From assembly GCA_002294045.1 (NCBI GenBank), contig DBEP01000002.1, positions 62,001-126,000 of the forward strand: a DNA stretch of 64,000 nucleotides. Direction: 5' to 3'. A program made the position numbers and the translations under genes. The stretch is from Lachnoclostridium sp. UBA903 (GTDB taxonomy: Bacteria; Bacillota; Clostridia; Lachnospirales; Lachnospiraceae). The notes under the pieces are model-generated. The model made no database searches. It saw only the letters and a list, made by a program, of their open reading frames with translations, and was not told where the DNA came from. Of this stretch, positions 26,156-35,054 are shown piece by piece (position 1 is the first letter of the stretch; every line of letters begins with the position of its first letter).

Positions 26156-28207
26156 ATGAGTGATACACTATGGTGGAAAGAACCGATGCGTGTGATACAG
26201 TTTAACTTGCAGGTAAAGGATACCCCCGGAATGAATCCTGCAAAAATTGCAAAGGAAACAGAAGAGATGGCTGCCAATGTAGTCGTGATGAATGTAGGCG
26301 GAATTTATGCCTGGTATGAAAGTAAGGTGAAGTATCACCATATCAATGAGTATTTGCCTGAGAACCGGGATCTGCTAAAAGAATTAATTGAAGAGTTTCA
26401 CAAAAGAAATATCAGGTTTGTTGCCCGTTTTGATTTTAGTATCACGGATGACACCACTTATCTGGAAAAACCACAGTGGTTTGCAAGACACAGGGATAAG
26501 TCACCTTATTACAGGGGTGAGAAACGTATGGGAGACTGGTCTTTGTTCTTAAATACCTGTTCAACGGGAGGATACCGTAATGAGGAAGTTGCTGTCCCGG
26601 TTATAAACGAAGTCCTTGACAATTACGACATAGATGGAATCTTTTTTAATGCACCTTCTGCCTCTGCCTGTTTCTGTGAAAGATGCCAGGAAAAATATAT
26701 AGAAAAATACGGTAAGCCAATGCCGGACAGCGATGCAGAATTTGAAGGCGACTGGTTATCCCAGTGTACCAAAGATAATATTGCGGTGATTTATAAAACA
26801 ATCAAGGCAAAAAGAGCGGATGTGCCAATGATTTTATATTATCATCCGAATTCTGTTATATCAAAATCCTTTGGGCGGTTTGACCGTGACAGTATCTACG
26901 ACAGGTATGAAACAGCCGACTTAATCTGTACGGAATCCCAAGATGTTTTATCCAAAGGAGTAAATGGAATCCCGGATACCATACATCCCATCGTTGCCAT
27001 GAAATCAGGACAGACAGAAGACGGCGAACTGCTGCCTTTTGGTATCATACACTCCTGTCCGGGGATGGACTGGAGGCATGTAGGACTTCCGGAAGCGGAA
27101 TATCTGCCATGGATGTGTCAGGTTCCGGCTTCCCGCGGGGTTATCTGGCATTCCCTTACGGGCTATAATGATACGATTACCGATAAGCGCATTATCCGTG
27201 CAGTAACTACGGTAGACAACATGATTAAAAAGGCTGAGAAAGATATGAAAGGAGCTGCCGGTAGGGCTGAAGTATTACTGTTAGGCAATGGAACGGCAGC
27301 AACCGGAGGCTGGGCCGAGGCACTTGTCAAATCTCATATCCAGTTTGATTTTATGTTTGAGTACCGGATGAATAAAGAGCTTATGAAGAAATATCCGGTA
27401 GTGATCGCTCCGGAAGGTTTTCTGGCATACGAGGGTGTATCTGATATGATAAAGGAATATGTATCGGACGGAGGGAGTTTAATTGCAGAAAATACGGATT
27501 TTAACAGTATTCTAAATAACAGTGATCTACTTGGTGTAAAAAAAGATATTAATGTGGGAGAATTTCTTTATGCCAGTTATCTGCGCTTTGAAGAAGAAGG
27601 AGCGGCACTGAAAGCAGGTATGGACACGGATAAGGCAGCTTTCCGCGGAGTTGTAAGCTATTGTACTCCAAAGGATGGAACAAAAATCCTGGCAACCTTA
27701 GTACCACCGTTTGCACCTTTGGAAGTGGCAGGCGCTCCCCCGGAACGTTCTTCTATCCCAACACCCCATACGGATATTCCTCTGTGCATATTAAATGAGT
27801 TCGGAAAAGGAAAAGTTATGTTTCTCCCATTCTCCTTAAATATGCTGGTTACCGGATATAAGATGTCGGATCATTACAAAATGATTTCCAATGCTTTTGA
27901 TTTTATGCTGGGCAGAAGAAGAGATTTGGAAGTAAGCGTACCGTCCGCCGTACAGGTTTCCATGTATGCGAAAGAAAAGCAGATTTTAGTCCACTTTGTA
28001 AATGAAATCGGCCAGAGGCCTTTAATGGAAAATATACCTTTCCATGGATTATCTTTCAGTGTAAAACTTGATAATTTCCAAAAAGTGAAAAATGTCCGTT
28101 CCGTTATCGGGGAAGAAAAGGTATCTTTTAAGATAAGTGGCGAAAGAGTTGATGTATCTGTTGATAAATTGGAAGTTTGGGATATGTTTTCCATCGATTT
28201 AGTATAA
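26156..28207 (+). CDS. GHL6-type putative glycoside hydrolase with beta-galactosidase-trimerisation-like domain
   Basis: 683 residues without signal peptide, so cytoplasmic. The N-terminal part resembles the hypothetical glycosyl hydrolase 6 (GHL6) TIM barrel: FVARFDFSITDD, then NYDIDGIFFNAPSA and a Cys pair CFCERC. Residues of roughly 365-590 look like the flavodoxin-like domain that follows the barrel in GH42-type enzymes (VVIAPEGFLAYEG, YVSDGGSLIAEN, GKGKVMFLPF). The substrate is unknown. It follows a CUT1 importer and precedes a second glycosidase-like gene by 12 bases, so the pair probably opens an imported glycoside. The assignment to GHL6 is from motif memory. Confidence 0.65.
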   Translation: MSDTLWWKEPMRVIQFNLQVKDTPGMNPAKIAKETEEMAANVVVMNVGGIYAWYESKVKYHHINEYLPENRDLLKELIEEFHKRNIRFVARFDFSITDDTTYLEKPQWFARHRDKSPYYRGEKRMGDWSLFLNTCSTGGYRNEEVAVPVINEVLDNYDIDGIFFNAPSASACFCERCQEKYIEKYGKPMPDSDAEFEGDWLSQCTKDNIAVIYKTIKAKRADVPMILYYHPNSVISKSFGRFDRDSIYDRYETADLICTESQDVLSKGVNGIPDTIHPIVAMKSGQTEDGELLPFGIIHSCPGMDWRHVGLPEAEYLPWMCQVPASRGVIWHSLTGYNDTITDKRIIRAVTTVDNMIKKAEKDMKGAAGRAEVLLLGNGTAATGGWAEALVKSHIQFDFMFEYRMNKELMKKYPVVIAPEGFLAYEGVSDMIKEYVSDGGSLIAENTDFNSILNNSDLLGVKKDINVGEFLYASYLRFEEEGAALKAGMDTDKAAFRGVVSYCTPKDGTKILATLVPPFAPLEVAGAPPERSSIPTPHTDIPLCILNEFGKGKVMFLPFSLNMLVTGYKMSDHYKMISNAFDFMLGRRRDLEVSVPSAVQVSMYAKEKQILVHFVNEIGQRPLMENIPFHGLSFSVKLDNFQKVKNVRSVIGEEKVSFKISGERVDVSVDKLEVWDMFSIDLV

Positions 28208-28219
28208 TGGAGGTTTTAT

Positions 28220-30265
28220 ATGATACAGGCTAAGAGTAAATTTAAGCTAACCGAAGCGGTTAAGTTTGCTTTGGAAGAATTACATAAAATGGATGGCTGT
28301 TTAAAAGGAAAAACGTCAGCAATGCTGGAACTTGATATAGATGGAACGATTGCTTTCCAGGGATACCGGTTAAACCGCACCGGCAATGTAATAACAATTA
28401 CCGGCGGAGATGAAGCCGGAGTTATGTATGGTCTGCTGGATCTGGCAAAGTATATCAGCCATGAAAAAAGTATAGAGGGCATTACTTTAACTGAAGTGAC
28501 CCCTTATCTTAAGAACAGGGGAATAAAATTTAATATTCCCCTGGATGCAAGGACACCCAGCTATTCTGATTCAGCGGATTCCGCTTCCCATAATATAAAA
28601 AATATGTGGGATTTTAACTTTTGGACGGAATTTTTGGACCGGATGGCCTTGAATAAATATAATGTATTGTCTTTGTGGACTTTATCACCATTCCCGTCTC
28701 TGGTACGGATTCCGGAGTATCCGCTGACTGCCCTGGAAGATGTAAAACGGACTACCAGGCCATTTAAAGCAAAATTAAGCGGATGGGGGATTTATGCTGA
28801 TGATTTTGATAACAGCCTTGTGACTGTTAAAAAAATCTCCATGGATGAAAAGATATCCTTTTGGCAGTCCGTTATGGAATACGCTAAAAACCGCTGCATT
28901 AAAATTTATTTATTTACCTGGAATTTGTTTACTTACGGAACGGAGAAAAGTCCTTATGGTATTACCAGCGAACAGGATAATTCCGTTACGAAAGATTATG
29001 TATATTGCGGCACCAAGGCTTTATTAAGGACTTATCCGTTGCTGGCAGGACTTGGAGTGACTGCCGGGGAGCATATGTTTGGGGATGATACGGATGTTCC
29101 TTTTTTAGCAGAAACCTATGGCAGGGGTGTAAAAGACGTATTAAAAGAACAAAAGGGCAGGGAATTCCGTTTCATCCACAGAATGCAGATGACCCGTTAT
29201 GACAGCATTATATCAGAATTTGAAGAATTTCCATGTCCGTTTGAAATAAGTTTTAAATATTCCCAGGCTCATATGTATTCTAATACAAAACCTGCATTTA
29301 TAAGGGATTTTCTGATAGAAAAGAAACCGGATATTAAAATTTGGCTGACTGTCCGTAATGATGATTTTTATATGTACCGTTGGGGTGATCCTGTTTTTGC
29401 CGGGGAGTACTTACGTCAGATGCCTGCGGATACTATGACCGGCTATTATATGGGAGCCGATGGCTTTACCTGGGGCCGGGACTATATGGATAAAAGAGAC
29501 CTGTCCCATCCGCTGTTTGTGGATAAAATGTGGTATATGTTTTTTATTTGGGGACAATTATCCTATAATATCAACCTTCAGGAGACTTTTTTTAAAGATG
29601 AATTAAAACTGCATTTTAAATCGGAAGAGGATGACCTTTTGTATAAAACCTGGAAGCATGCTTCCGAAATTATTCCCGAAGTAAACTGTACCCATTGGCA
29701 TGACTATGACTTCCAGTGGTATCCGGAAGGCTGCTGCATGTATGAGCCGGAAACAGATAAGCTGGTCTTTGCTGATATTAACGAATTTATATCCTGTATT
29801 AGTGTTCCGGGAGGCGAATATGTTTCCGTGTCTGATTACTGCCGGGCAGCAGTTAATAATGGAAGTACGGCGGGAATTGATCCCCTTACTATGGCTGATT
29901 CCATCTGGAATCATGCGGATAAAGCCATGAAAGGGTTAAAGAAGCTTGAAAAAAGCAGAGGAGCCAACCGGGAACTTAAATATACCCTGGATGATATGGA
30001 GGCCCTTAGTTATTTAGGCTTTTATTATTCCCTGAAAATAAAAGCCGCAGTTTCTTTGTGCATGTACCGCTTCACAGGCAAAAAAACGTTACAGGAGGAA
30101 GCGGCTTCCATTTTAAGTGCGGCAAGCGAATACTGGAAGAAATACTCTGCCAAATCGGGGGAAATGTATAGCTCACAAATACTTACCCGGCTGTGCGGTT
30201 GTGTGGATGTGCAGAAGTTTGATATACAAACGGAATTGGACGTATTGCTTGCACTAGAAGATTAA
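28220..30265 (+). CDS. Putative glycosidase with GH20/GH67-like N-terminal domain
   Basis: 681 residues, no signal peptide. Residues 1-90 look like the small alpha/beta domain found before GH20 and GH67 barrels (GDEAGVMYGLLDLAKYI); the barrel starts near NRGIKFNIPLDARTP. Conserved-looking segments are LNKYNVLSLWTLSPFP, CIKIYLFTWNLFTYG, GVTAGEHMFGDD and WLTVRNDDFYMYRW. Alpha-glucuronidase-like (GH67/GH115-like) or beta-hexosaminidase-like chemistry are both conceivable; I cannot choose. Many Trp and Tyr residues fit a sugar-binding cleft. It is the last gene of the cluster: a strong terminator follows directly. Confidence 0.6.
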   Translation: MIQAKSKFKLTEAVKFALEELHKMDGCLKGKTSAMLELDIDGTIAFQGYRLNRTGNVITITGGDEAGVMYGLLDLAKYISHEKSIEGITLTEVTPYLKNRGIKFNIPLDARTPSYSDSADSASHNIKNMWDFNFWTEFLDRMALNKYNVLSLWTLSPFPSLVRIPEYPLTALEDVKRTTRPFKAKLSGWGIYADDFDNSLVTVKKISMDEKISFWQSVMEYAKNRCIKIYLFTWNLFTYGTEKSPYGITSEQDNSVTKDYVYCGTKALLRTYPLLAGLGVTAGEHMFGDDTDVPFLAETYGRGVKDVLKEQKGREFRFIHRMQMTRYDSIISEFEEFPCPFEISFKYSQAHMYSNTKPAFIRDFLIEKKPDIKIWLTVRNDDFYMYRWGDPVFAGEYLRQMPADTMTGYYMGADGFTWGRDYMDKRDLSHPLFVDKMWYMFFIWGQLSYNINLQETFFKDELKLHFKSEEDDLLYKTWKHASEIIPEVNCTHWHDYDFQWYPEGCCMYEPETDKLVFADINEFISCISVPGGEYVSVSDYCRAAVNNGSTAGIDPLTMADSIWNHADKAMKGLKKLEKSRGANRELKYTLDDMEALSYLGFYYSLKIKAAVSLCMYRFTGKKTLQEEAASILSAASEYWKKYSAKSGEMYSSQILTRLCGCVDVQKFDIQTELDVLLALED

Positions 30266-30270
30266 AACAA

Positions 30271-30313
30271 AAAGAACCATTGGCTGTTTGCACACTCCAA
30301 TTGGTTCTTTTTT
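30271..30313 (+). terminator. Terminator of the 17.9-30.3 kb sugar-acid cluster
   Basis: AAAGAACCATTGG pairs with CCAATTGGTTCTTT across a loop of about 13 bases, followed by T residues. It is a clear rho-independent terminator four bases after the stop codon. Confidence 0.85.
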
Positions 30314-30416
30314 GTCGATAAAGAACTTCCGGCAATTTATTTCCGTCTCATAGGAAAAAGTATCACTGGGCAGGCAGAGCATTTGTGGTAAGATATTTAT
30401 GGGAGGGCAGATTAAT

Positions 30417-32318
30417 ATGTTGAATGAAAGACAAAGGAAGATTATTACCCTTTTACGTGAAGAAAAAAAGTGGAAAACGGGACGTGAATTGGCCAGCATA
30501 TTTAATGTATCGGACAGAACGATACGTTCGGATATTGAACACATTAATGAAAGCGGAAACACCTTATTAATAGAATCTAATACTAAATTTGGCTATAAGA
30601 TGTGTTTACAGGCTATTGCCGTAAACACATTCTGTGTCGAAAAAAAAATCCCGCAAACTTCACAGCAGCGTTGTAAGTATATCATTTACAAATTAATGTT
30701 TGTAAATGAAGAGGTAAGTCTATACCAAATTACGGAAGAACTTTTTATCAGCCAGAATTCAATTGAAAAGGAACTGAAAGAAGTTAAAAACATAATTTCT
30801 GCCTATTCCACACTGAACATTGTACGTAAAAAGAATTACATCAGTCTTCAGGGGGAAGAACATCAGAAGAGGAAAATGTATGCGGAACTGTTAAGCAGTA
30901 TACAGAAAGGGAATATATTAAATCTGGATAATCTGGAAAGAGAATTTGAAGGAATATCAGTTTCTGTTATTAGACGGGAACTGAAGAGTATATTGGAAAA
31001 ATATCAGTATTTTATACCTATTGAGGAAATAATTTTTCTTGTAATAAGGATTTCTGTTAGTTTAAAGAGAATGGCACGGCAGAAATATATTAAAAATCAT
31101 AATCCGGAAGATAGTGTGAATTGGAAGAGTGAATATTCTGCGGAATATGCAATTATAAAAGAATTCTTTGAAAAAATGAGAAAATATTCTTTTATTATCG
31201 GGATTCCTGAGAGTGAGATAATTTATTCCGCCCTGCTACTTTATAGCACCAAGGAAACTACAAGGGATGACATAAAAGAATTACAGGTATTGATTAATGA
31301 TATTATTCAGGATATTGACAAAAGATTTGGAATAGATTTGAGCAATGACGAAAAATTGCGTTTCAGGCTTATCAATCATATAGCACAGATGATTGCCAGA
31401 AAGAAAAAGCAGATGGAAAGCTCGGTTTTTTATATGGATGAAATAAAAGGCAGATATCCGCTGTTTTTTGAAATGGCCGCATGTGCTGCAAAAGTTATTC
31501 AGGAAAAAGAAAATATTGATATAGATGAGGATGATATCAGCTTTCTGGCCCAGCATATAGGTGCTTCACTTGAAAATACGGTAACGGGTGACAAATACAG
31601 GGTATTGATAATTTATTCAATGAATCAGGCATTGTTCACATTATGCATTGGTAAGATAGAAAAGATTTTTTATGATAGAATCGAAATTATTGGCTGTGAT
31701 TATTTTTTTGAGGAAAAAAGGGTCCGCAAGCAAAATCCGGACATGATTATTACAACTTTGCCGCTGCAGCATGACTTGAAAATTCTGACCATTCAGATAT
31801 CTTTATTTGTCAGTATTGATGATAAAGCAAAAATATTTCAGGCAATTAATTACATGGACAAAGACAGGGATAAACTCAAATTTCAGAGAAATATAGGAAA
31901 GATGATGGAAAAGAGGTTTTTCTTTCTGGATTTGGATATGGAAACACCAAAAGAGGTAATAAAATTTTTGTGTGACAAACTGGAAAAGGCGGGATGTGTA
32001 GGGAAGGACTTCTTAAATGAAGTAATCAAAAGAGAACAGTTATCACCAACTTCATTTGTGTATTCTTTTGCAGTTCCCCATCCTTTATTATCGCAAAGCA
32101 TTAAATCTAAAATAGCAGTAGCTATTTTAAAGCGTCCTATACAATGGGGAGAATTCTCAGTAAGACTGGTATTGATGCTTGCTATTGGTGAGATTGAAAG
32201 AAAAGAACTCAGTACTTTTTTTGAATGGCTTGGAGGTATAGTAAATGATTCGGGGAAAATCTCTTCTTTAATGAACTCTCAATCTTTTGAAGAATTTATA
32301 GATAAAATTAACAGTTAA
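30417..32318 (+). CDS. PRD-containing PTS-regulated transcriptional activator (LicR/MtlR type)
   Basis: 633 residues. Order: an N-terminal winged helix (MLNERQRKIITLLREE, then SDRTIRSDIEHI), a second HTH, two PTS regulation domains (about 170-400), an EIIB-Gat-like segment, and a C-terminal EIIA-type domain with the phospho-His in FAVPHPLL. Such proteins are switched by PTS-dependent phosphorylation and activate the neighbouring PTS. The EIIB-like segment reads YSMNQALFTLCIGKIEK and lacks the usual phosphocysteine loop, so it may be degenerate. The start at 30417 is preferred over the in-frame ATG at 30399, which is itself part of the GGGAGGG ribosome site region. Confidence 0.85.
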   Translation: MLNERQRKIITLLREEKKWKTGRELASIFNVSDRTIRSDIEHINESGNTLLIESNTKFGYKMCLQAIAVNTFCVEKKIPQTSQQRCKYIIYKLMFVNEEVSLYQITEELFISQNSIEKELKEVKNIISAYSTLNIVRKKNYISLQGEEHQKRKMYAELLSSIQKGNILNLDNLEREFEGISVSVIRRELKSILEKYQYFIPIEEIIFLVIRISVSLKRMARQKYIKNHNPEDSVNWKSEYSAEYAIIKEFFEKMRKYSFIIGIPESEIIYSALLLYSTKETTRDDIKELQVLINDIIQDIDKRFGIDLSNDEKLRFRLINHIAQMIARKKKQMESSVFYMDEIKGRYPLFFEMAACAAKVIQEKENIDIDEDDISFLAQHIGASLENTVTGDKYRVLIIYSMNQALFTLCIGKIEKIFYDRIEIIGCDYFFEEKRVRKQNPDMIITTLPLQHDLKILTIQISLFVSIDDKAKIFQAINYMDKDRDKLKFQRNIGKMMEKRFFFLDLDMETPKEVIKFLCDKLEKAGCVGKDFLNEVIKREQLSPTSFVYSFAVPHPLLSQSIKSKIAVAILKRPIQWGEFSVRLVLMLAIGEIERKELSTFFEWLGGIVNDSGKISSLMNSQSFEEFIDKINS

Positions 32319-32347
32319 AAACTGCTGAAATTGTTCGGCAGTTTTTT
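32317..32347 (+). terminator. Terminator after the PRD regulator
   Basis: AAAACTGC pairs with GCAGTTTT, loop about 12 bases, followed by T residues. The stem overlaps the stop codon of the regulator and separates it from the PTS operon. Confidence 0.75.
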
Positions 32348-32451
32348 GATTCATTTACTAATAAATTTCCTGGCAAGTGGAAATGAAAAAGGGCGCATCC
32401 GGTGAAAAATATATTAAAATTAAATTATTACTAATAGAAAGGAATCTAGTC

Positions 32452-32784
32452 ATGAATGAGGTTGAGTTAAAATGCTTTCAGATGATTTCGGAAGCCGGGG
32501 TGGCCAGATCTAATTTTATTGAAGCGATAGCAGAGATAAAAAAGGGAAATAATGACCGTGCGGAGGAACTGGTAAAGGAAGCTGAGAAAAGTTATGTACA
32601 GGGACATGCTTCTCATATGGAGTTGCTTCAAAAGGACACTGCAATAGATGCTGTAAATTTTATGATACTAATGATGCATGCAGAGGATCAGCTGATGAGT
32701 GTAGAAGTTTTTAAAGTGCTGTTTCATGAATTCAAAAGTGTTTATGAAAGAATAAGTAAACTGGAGGAGGTGATGAAAGAATGA
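32452..32784 (+). CDS. PTS lactose/cellobiose-family IIA component
   Basis: 110 residues, the standard length. Trimeric helical EIIA proteins of this family carry the phosphoryl group on a His in a YVQGHASHMELLQ-like helix, visible here in the middle, and a conserved Asp in HAEDQLM. It receives phosphate from HPr and passes it to IIB. The start at 32452 follows GAAAGGAA and removes an implausible 25-residue extension starting at 32377. The stop overlaps the ATG of the IIB gene (ATGA), so they are translationally coupled. Confidence 0.92.
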   Translation: MNEVELKCFQMISEAGVARSNFIEAIAEIKKGNNDRAEELVKEAEKSYVQGHASHMELLQKDTAIDAVNFMILMMHAEDQLMSVEVFKVLFHEFKSVYERISKLEEVMKE

Positions 32785-33116
32785 AAAAAATTTATCTTTT
32801 TTGCAGCCAGGGCATGTCTACCAGCCTGCTGGCCGGTAATATGCAGAAGATAGCGGATGAACACAAACTTGATGCAGAGGTAAAAGCTTATTCGATTACG
32901 GATATGGATAAAATCATTAAGAAACTGAAGCCGGATTGTATTTTGCTTGGACCACAGGTCCGCTTCCTGTTTAATGAAACCAAAACCAAATACCAGGAAT
33001 ATCATGCCCCCGTTGGTTTGATTGATGCAAAAGATTATGGAATGATGGATGGTATGGCGGTATTGAAAGCAGCAGTAAAATTGATAAAGAATGAAACCAA
33101 GCAGAAGAGTACATGA
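32781..33116 (+). CDS. PTS lactose/cellobiose-family IIB component
   Basis: 111 residues. The phosphocysteine loop FCSQGMSTSLLAG sits at the N-terminus, as in cellobiose/chitobiose IIB proteins. It phosphorylates the incoming disaccharide on the IIC channel. It overlaps the IIA gene by four bases and is 29 bases from the IIC gene. Confidence 0.93.
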   Translation: MKKIYLFCSQGMSTSLLAGNMQKIADEHKLDAEVKAYSITDMDKIIKKLKPDCILLGPQVRFLFNETKTKYQEYHAPVGLIDAKDYGMMDGMAVLKAAVKLIKNETKQKST

Positions 33117-33145
33117 ATCTTATATTAAAATAAGGAGAAGCAGAA

Positions 33146-34504
33146 ATGAAAAATAATGTAATGGAGAAGTTAGAGTCAAAGTTAATGCCGATAGCACAGG
33201 TAATCAGCAAAAATAAATATTTATTATCAGTTCGTGATGGATTTCTGATTAGTATGCCGCTGCTGATTGTTGGGTCTTTCTTTATGCTGATTTCAAATTT
33301 TCCAATTCAATCATGGATGAATTTATTGAAAAATACTTATATCTTTGATGTATCCGTATCCGCCCTGTTTTCAGTAGTAACAAATGCAACATTTTCACTG
33401 ATGGCTGTTTTTGTTGTTATGGGAATAGGATACAACTATGCAAAGTATGAAGAAACGAATAAGATATTTGGAGCAGCTGTTGCATTAATGAGTTGGTTTA
33501 TGCTGATGCCCATGGTAACAAGCTTTACGCCGGAGGGTTCGGACCAAGTGTTTCAGGTTAGCAGTATACCGTTAGACTGGGTAGGCTCGAAAGGAATATT
33601 CGTTGGTATTTTATGTGCTATTTTTGCAGTCAAAATATATAAAGCTGTTGTGAAAAAAGGATGGGTAATCCGAATGCCTAAGGGTGTTCCGCCTACAGTC
33701 GGGCAGTCTTTTGCCGCACTTTTACCAATTGCAATTGTTGCTACGTCTTTTCTGGCAATACATATATTATTTTTATTTACACCGTGGGGAAATGCCTTCG
33801 AATTTGTTTTTAATATTCTTCAGATACCTATCCAGAGGGTTGGCGATTCTCTGGGGGCAATGTTAGTAATTTATTTATTTGCACATATTTTATGGCTTTT
33901 TGGTATTCATGGAACCAATATTACGGATACGGTTTTCAGACCGGTTCTATATACCTTGTCTGCGGCGAATTTAGTTGCATTGGAAGCAGGAGAACCATTA
34001 CCTCATATTATTAACGTTCAGTTCCAGGATTTGTTCGCCACTTACGGCGGAGGAGGCTCCACATTATCAATGCTGATAATCATGTTTTTTTACTGCAAGT
34101 CAAAGCGTATTAAGAAATTAGGTAGATTATCTATTCTTCCATCTGTTTTCGGTATTAACGAGCCGATTATTTTTGGACTTCCGGTGGTGTTAAATCCGGT
34201 GATTGCCGTTCCGTTTGTGCTGGTTCCGATGGTTAACATTGTTATATCGTACCTATGTATGAGTATAGGAATTGTACCAATCTGTAATGGAGTGATAATG
34301 CCATGGACCACCCCGCCGATTATTTCGGGCTTCCTGTCATCGGGCTGGCAGGGGGCAATTCTGCAGATAGTTTTAATTGCATTAGGAGCAATCATATATT
34401 TGCCATTTGTAAAGGCAATGGATAATAACTATATGATTGAAGAAGAAATAGCGGATCAAAAAAGTGAAGATGTATTATCATCGGATGATTTATCTTTTGA
34501 CTGA
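33146..34504 (+). CDS. PTS lactose/cellobiose-family IIC permease
   Basis: 452 residues with about ten membrane helices. Family features include LMLISNFPIQSW, LWLFGIHGTNITD, a GGGGSTLSMLI stretch and the substrate-site NEPIIFGLPVVLNP. It transports and phosphorylates a beta-linked disaccharide. The downstream MupG-type enzyme suggests the imported sugar contains an amino sugar such as N-acetylmuramic acid, but Lac-family IIC proteins take many disaccharides, so the substrate remains open. Confidence 0.92.
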   Translation: MKNNVMEKLESKLMPIAQVISKNKYLLSVRDGFLISMPLLIVGSFFMLISNFPIQSWMNLLKNTYIFDVSVSALFSVVTNATFSLMAVFVVMGIGYNYAKYEETNKIFGAAVALMSWFMLMPMVTSFTPEGSDQVFQVSSIPLDWVGSKGIFVGILCAIFAVKIYKAVVKKGWVIRMPKGVPPTVGQSFAALLPIAIVATSFLAIHILFLFTPWGNAFEFVFNILQIPIQRVGDSLGAMLVIYLFAHILWLFGIHGTNITDTVFRPVLYTLSAANLVALEAGEPLPHIINVQFQDLFATYGGGGSTLSMLIIMFFYCKSKRIKKLGRLSILPSVFGINEPIIFGLPVVLNPVIAVPFVLVPMVNIVISYLCMSIGIVPICNGVIMPWTTPPIISGFLSSGWQGAILQIVLIALGAIIYLPFVKAMDNNYMIEEEIADQKSEDVLSSDDLSFD

Positions 34505-34517
34505 TTAGGAGAATATA

Positions 34518-35039
34518 ATGTTAAAAATTGTTATGATTTATGATCAGGTTCAGGCTGGTCTGGGGACAAAATCAGATGACACGCTTCCTCTGGGTGCGCA
34601 AAATATCCCGATTGGTCCCAGCGTTATGATGGAGCGTTTTTTTAAAGAATACAATGAAAAAGTAATAGCATGCTTTTATTGCGGAACAGGCACTTATCTC
34701 AACAGCAGGCAGGAAATCAGTAAAAAAATATGCAATAAGATTGAGCAGATTAAACCGGATGCGGTAATCTGCGGGCCGTCATTTGACTACAAGGATTATT
34801 CCCGTATGTGTGCAGAACTTGCCTATGATATTATTCGTACCACATTGGTTCCGGCTTTTGCCTTTATGGCTTCAGTAAATGATGAAACAATCAGTAACTA
34901 TAAAGATAAAATCTTCATAGTAAAGTGTCCCAAAAAGGGAGACGCCCAATTAAATAAATGCTTAAGGAATGCATGCAGAATAGCAGAAATGCTGGGAACC
35001 GGAAAAGAGCCGGACAAGAGTGACGAATGTATCTATTAA
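34518..35039 (+). CDS. Stand-alone GrdB-like protein (glycine/sarcosine/betaine reductase-related)
   Basis: 173 residues. It resembles the N-terminal part of the GrdB/GrdH subunit of amino acid reductases: an ACFYCGTGTYL strand, then KPDAVICGPSFDYKDYSRMCAELAYDI and VPAFAFMASVNDE. Full GrdB is over 400 residues and carries a selenocysteine; here the frame is short, complete and without internal UGA, so it is not a functional GrdB. It lies tightly between the PTS and the MupG-type gene (13 and 15 bases), so it probably acts on the imported sugar or its product. Its function is unknown. Confidence 0.6.
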   Translation: MLKIVMIYDQVQAGLGTKSDDTLPLGAQNIPIGPSVMMERFFKEYNEKVIACFYCGTGTYLNSRQEISKKICNKIEQIKPDAVICGPSFDYKDYSRMCAELAYDIIRTTLVPAFAFMASVNDETISNYKDKIFIVKCPKKGDAQLNKCLRNACRIAEMLGTGKEPDKSDECIY

Positions 35040-35054
35040 GGGAAGGAAAAAAGT

